From positions 1,364,001-1,428,000 of the forward strand of contig CALSFV010000012.1 in NCBI GenBank assembly GCA_943737045.1: 64,000 nucleotides of DNA, given 5' to 3'. Shown in pieces: positions 61,771 through 64,000 of the stretch. The notes below the pieces were generated by a model. That model searched no databases. It worked only from the letters and a program-made list of their open reading frames with translations, and had not been told where the DNA came from. Both the position numbers and the translations under genes were made by a program. Position 1 is the stretch's first letter; every line of letters starts with the position of its first letter. The stretch is from Parapristionchus giblindavisi (Eukaryota; Nematoda; Chromadorea; Rhabditida; Diplogasteridae).

Positions 61771-62460
61771 TCGCTTTCTCTTTTACTCTGTTTCTCTTTA
61801 CTCTCTTCATTTCTTTTTCTCTCTCGCTCTTTCTCTCTCTTTCTTTCTACTCTCTTCATTTCTCTTACTGCTTCTTCTTCTCCCTAACATCTCTGTCTTG
61901 TACATAAGTAAATACCTACCAGTGCGATTTGAATTGTCGCACTCTCTCCATTTCGCGGTATCTTTATTCTCTCCCTCTTCTGCTATTTTGAATATCTGAT
62001 ACATTTGGCCGTCTCTCTCCCTGTACTCTCTCTATGGTACATACTCTATCACCACACCATATGGTCATACAGAGGCTGTTCAACCTCTCTCTCTCTCTTT
62101 AGCAACAACACGCACCAAGACTCAGACACTAATTTGAATATATAAAAAAGAACTGATATCAAGCATACAATACTTGGCCAGAGGTACATTATGCTTCCTA
62201 CTCTCTCTTGCTCTGTACTCTCTCATTTTCTCGCACTCTCTCTCCTTCTCTGCATCTCTAATCTCTCCATATTTTACATACTCTCTCTTGGTCTGTGCTC
62301 TCAACTTTTTCACTCACTCTCTTTCTCTGCACTCTCCCATTTTCTCACATACCTTATCTTTCTCTGCACTCTCTTTGGCTCTTCTACTCTCAACGGCTGT
62401 TTTGCAATAGCTGCCGGCTAATTGAATGGATCATCTCTCTAGCTCTCTCTCTTTTGCCAC
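61760..62460. repeat. Polypyrimidine-rich (CT) low-complexity tract 1
   Basis: The plus strand is dominated by CTCTCTC/TTTCTC runs, interrupted by more mixed segments near 61900-62050 and 62100-62190. CCACACCATATGGTCAT at 62052-62068 recurs with one change at 62457-62473. Reading frames through the tract are Ser/Leu/Phe-rich low complexity and are not genes. Confidence 0.85.
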
Positions 62461-62815
62461 ACCATATAGTCATGAATTGGCAACAAGAACCAGATGCAAT
62501 TTACTCATCAAGCTCTTGTCTGCGTTGCTGTCCTCTTCATTTAGCACACTCTCTATATCGCATACTCTGTTTCTCTGCTCTCTCTTCTTATCTCTCGCTC
62601 TCTCTTGTATGCTCTGCTCCTCTACTCTCTCCTCTCTCTCCCATAGTACTCTATTTCTAGGCACTCTCTTCATTTTGTATGCACTTTCTCACACGTTTAC
62701 TTCCCTTCCCTGGTCTCTCTTCATTTCTTTTGCCCTATCTCTTTTACTCTTTGTAGCTGGACTCTATTCATTTCTCTCGCTCTCTCTCTCTTTTCCAACA
62801 AACGGACATATTTGA
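62461..62815. repeat. Polypyrimidine-rich (CT) low-complexity tract 2
   Basis: It continues the CT-rich bias after the CCACACCATATAGTCAT repeat, ending at TTTCCAACAAACGG. It contains no recognisable gene or structured RNA. Confidence 0.83.
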
Positions 62816-62842
62816 ATAATAATTGAATTTAAATAAGATTGA

Positions 62843-63045
62843 ACAATAATCAATCAGAGTATTAAGATCAAATGATAAAATCGACCAAATTGATAACATG
62901 TGGTGATCCATAGAAACAATAAACTAACCGGAAGGTACAACACATCCTTCCATACATGACCTACGACCGATGATAAATAGATTGTACTGAATCTCCACCC
63001 TCCCGCTATTTCTATGGTCTCTTATCATTTCGCTCACTATCACTT
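62843..63045. repeat. Diverged duplicated module, copy 2
   Basis: Partner of 61568-61770 at an offset of about 1275 bp. As in copy 1, it is followed by a CT-rich stretch (to about 63140), so the repeated module may be the AT-rich block plus the pyrimidine tract. Confidence 0.75.
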
Positions 63046-63140
63046 TTTCTCTGCTTCTCTGATCTATCTTTATATCCCGCGCGCTCTCTCTCTACTCAAC
63101 TTCTCTCGCAGTCTCTTCATTTGTTTCGCTATCTCTTGCA

Positions 63141-63613
63141 ACAAAGCGTGGTTTATATAAATGATAGTTGTAATTAAAGCATATATATTATATTTTATCG
63201 ACATGCTCAGCATGAAACAATACATGTGGGTGAAGCAAAAATAAATAAATAATTCACAGAAATACTCTCGATAGGGATTGAACTTGAAGAGGGTACGAAG
63301 GGTAGAAATTGGGTATCATAGAAGAAAGTGATAGAATGGGGTGGAAGGGGGGGGGGGGAATCTCTCTTTGTTGGGACCATCCCTCTCACGTATCAGACGT
63401 CGATATATTGCTTGGTTGGATGAGACCGAGCAGGACTTGTATGGATCAACGAGAGAAAGCAACAGATTGAGTAGTGCATAGAATAATCGGTGGAGGAGGA
63501 CGATATTGAAACTTGACACGTGAGAATCTCTAAGATGGACTTACAAATGAGAGATACAATAGGGGAAATGGTAGGTGCTACTTGGTCTGACGAGAGAAAA
63601 AGAGCTCGAATGA
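63141..63613. other. Flank without recognisable gene
   Basis: AT-rich sequence followed by a mildly purine-rich stretch. Apart from the G12 run I see no gene, RNA or transposon end. It lies directly 3' of the RT fragment on the minus strand, so part of it may be that element's 3' untranslated region. I found no poly-A or clear terminal repeat to mark an end. Confidence 0.5.
63347..63358. repeat. G12 homopolymer
   Basis: Twelve consecutive G, preceded by GGGG at 63338-63341 and GG at 63343-63344. Such runs can form G-quadruplexes. Long mononucleotide G tracts are a known feature of the Caenorhabditis elegans genome, a weak pointer to the organism. Confidence 0.9.
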
Positions 63614-64000
63614 CTAGGATGCAAAAAGAGTAGGGTATTCACTATTGACTAATAATGATTTGAAACGTGTATGTGATTCGGCTGATAATATACTAGTTGG
63701 TAATCTATTCAGCCATCTAATAACTCTTAAGGGGAAAGAGTTATATCTAATATTATTTCGGGTAAATTCTAAAGCGAGGCCATAAGAGGAGCTACGGGGT
63801 CGGGTCGGCTGAAACTTAAAGAATGTATCGATCGGAATGATCGACTCTCCATACAGTATCTTTCTCGCTAGGAGAAGATCACTGATTACTCTTTGCTCAT
63901 TTAATTGCTTCATAGAGAGTGTCTTAAGACGATTAGAATAGGAAGGCATAGAGAGAGGAGAGACGTGGAAGCAACGGGAGAAGACAATTCTTGTAAAGAG
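63614..64000 (-). CDS. C-terminal end of a non-LTR retrotransposon RT (CR1/jockey-like), partial
   Basis: The minus-strand frame is open from the window edge to a stop at 63614, giving 128 residues. It begins LFTRIVFSRCF, then PSYSNRLKTL, a helical DLLLARKILYGE segment, FFKFQPTRPR, and ends with NSFPLRVIRWLNRLPTSIL and FKSLL. This order matches the C-terminal region after the RT catalytic core in CR1/jockey-group elements: T-R-x-V-F, then Y-x-x-R-L-K-x-L, then D-L...K-I, then N-S-F-x-x-R-V-x-x-W-N-x-L-P. An internal Met (63947-63949) is not a start, because the homologous region continues upstream. RT catalytic motifs would lie beyond the window, so I cannot tell whether the element is intact. 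Confidence 0.75.
   Translation of the reverse strand, partial: LFTRIVFSRCFHVSPLSMPSYSNRLKTLSMKQLNEQRVISDLLLARKILYGESIIPIDTFFKFQPTRPRSSSYGLALEFTRNNIRYNSFPLRVIRWLNRLPTSILSAESHTRFKSLLVNSEYPTLFAS

Noticed and set aside
61584..62815. Several plus- and minus-strand frames of 70-130 codons in the CT-rich flank
   Set aside because: Their composition is dictated by CT repeats (Ser/Leu/Phe on one strand, Arg/Glu/Lys on the other), with overlapping alternatives and no recognisable domain.
63275..63283. Minus-strand GTTCAATCC resembling a tRNA B box
   Set aside because: The flanking five-base arms do not pair as a T stem and no A box or acceptor stem is visible at the right distance.
63207..63519. Minus-strand frames of 60 and 67 codons near the G12 run
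   Set aside because: They overlap each other in different frames, read through the homopolymer as a proline run and have no recognisable similarity.

Overview
This window is eukaryotic, non-genic repeat DNA. It is best read as the right-hand end of a large satellite array plus about 2.9 kb of flanking sequence. No complete cellular protein-coding gene and no RNA gene could be supported. The two reverse-transcriptase (RT) fragments are of invertebrate non-LTR type: an RTE-like one inside the array and a CR1/jockey-like C-terminus at the right edge. They resemble nematode elements most closely to my eye. A nematode is therefore my leading guess (moderate to low confidence), and another invertebrate is possible.

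Positions 1-42649 are an uninterrupted tandem array of two monomers, A (168 bp) and B (153 bp). A and B are diverged relatives of one another: head, an internal segment and tail align. About 125 B monomers occur in the whole window. By arithmetic there are roughly 190 A monomers. B is never followed directly by B; runs of 1 to 6 A monomers separate successive Bs, giving B-to-B spacings of 321, 489, 657, 825, 993 and 1161 bp. B falls into two subfamilies, B-I (ATGTTAATT, TGTCAC, GCTACG) and B-II (TTTTTAATT, TTTCAC, GCCACG), with occasional mosaics. Private variants show several rounds of larger segmental duplication, with periods of 2766, 7350, 963, 810, 1773, 2919 and 825 bp.

Positions 42650-60541 are the same array carrying eight near-identical copies of one 5'-truncated RTE-like fragment (about 1206 bp, minus strand). 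All eight sit at exactly the same point inside an A monomer, so one insertion was amplified together with the satellite. RTE-to-RTE spacings are 1529, 1527, 1530, 3147, 3957, 3147 and 1848 bp. Seven copies keep the RT frame open; the copy nearest the array edge has a 1-bp frameshift and more substitutions.

The array ends at about 61092 inside a B monomer. The flank (61093-64000) holds a degenerate tandem cluster of seven AGGTGTGAA-like motifs, two of them arranged as near-palindromes that resemble the Brachyury/T-box site. It also holds a 12-bp GATA-containing minisatellite, long polypyrimidine tracts, a diverged duplication of about 200 bp, a G12 homopolymer, and the C-terminal end of a second non-LTR RT running off the window on the minus strand. 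The parts do not form a pathway. The informative story is satellite evolution: monomer divergence, higher-order amplification, capture and co-amplification of a retroelement, and decay at the array edge.
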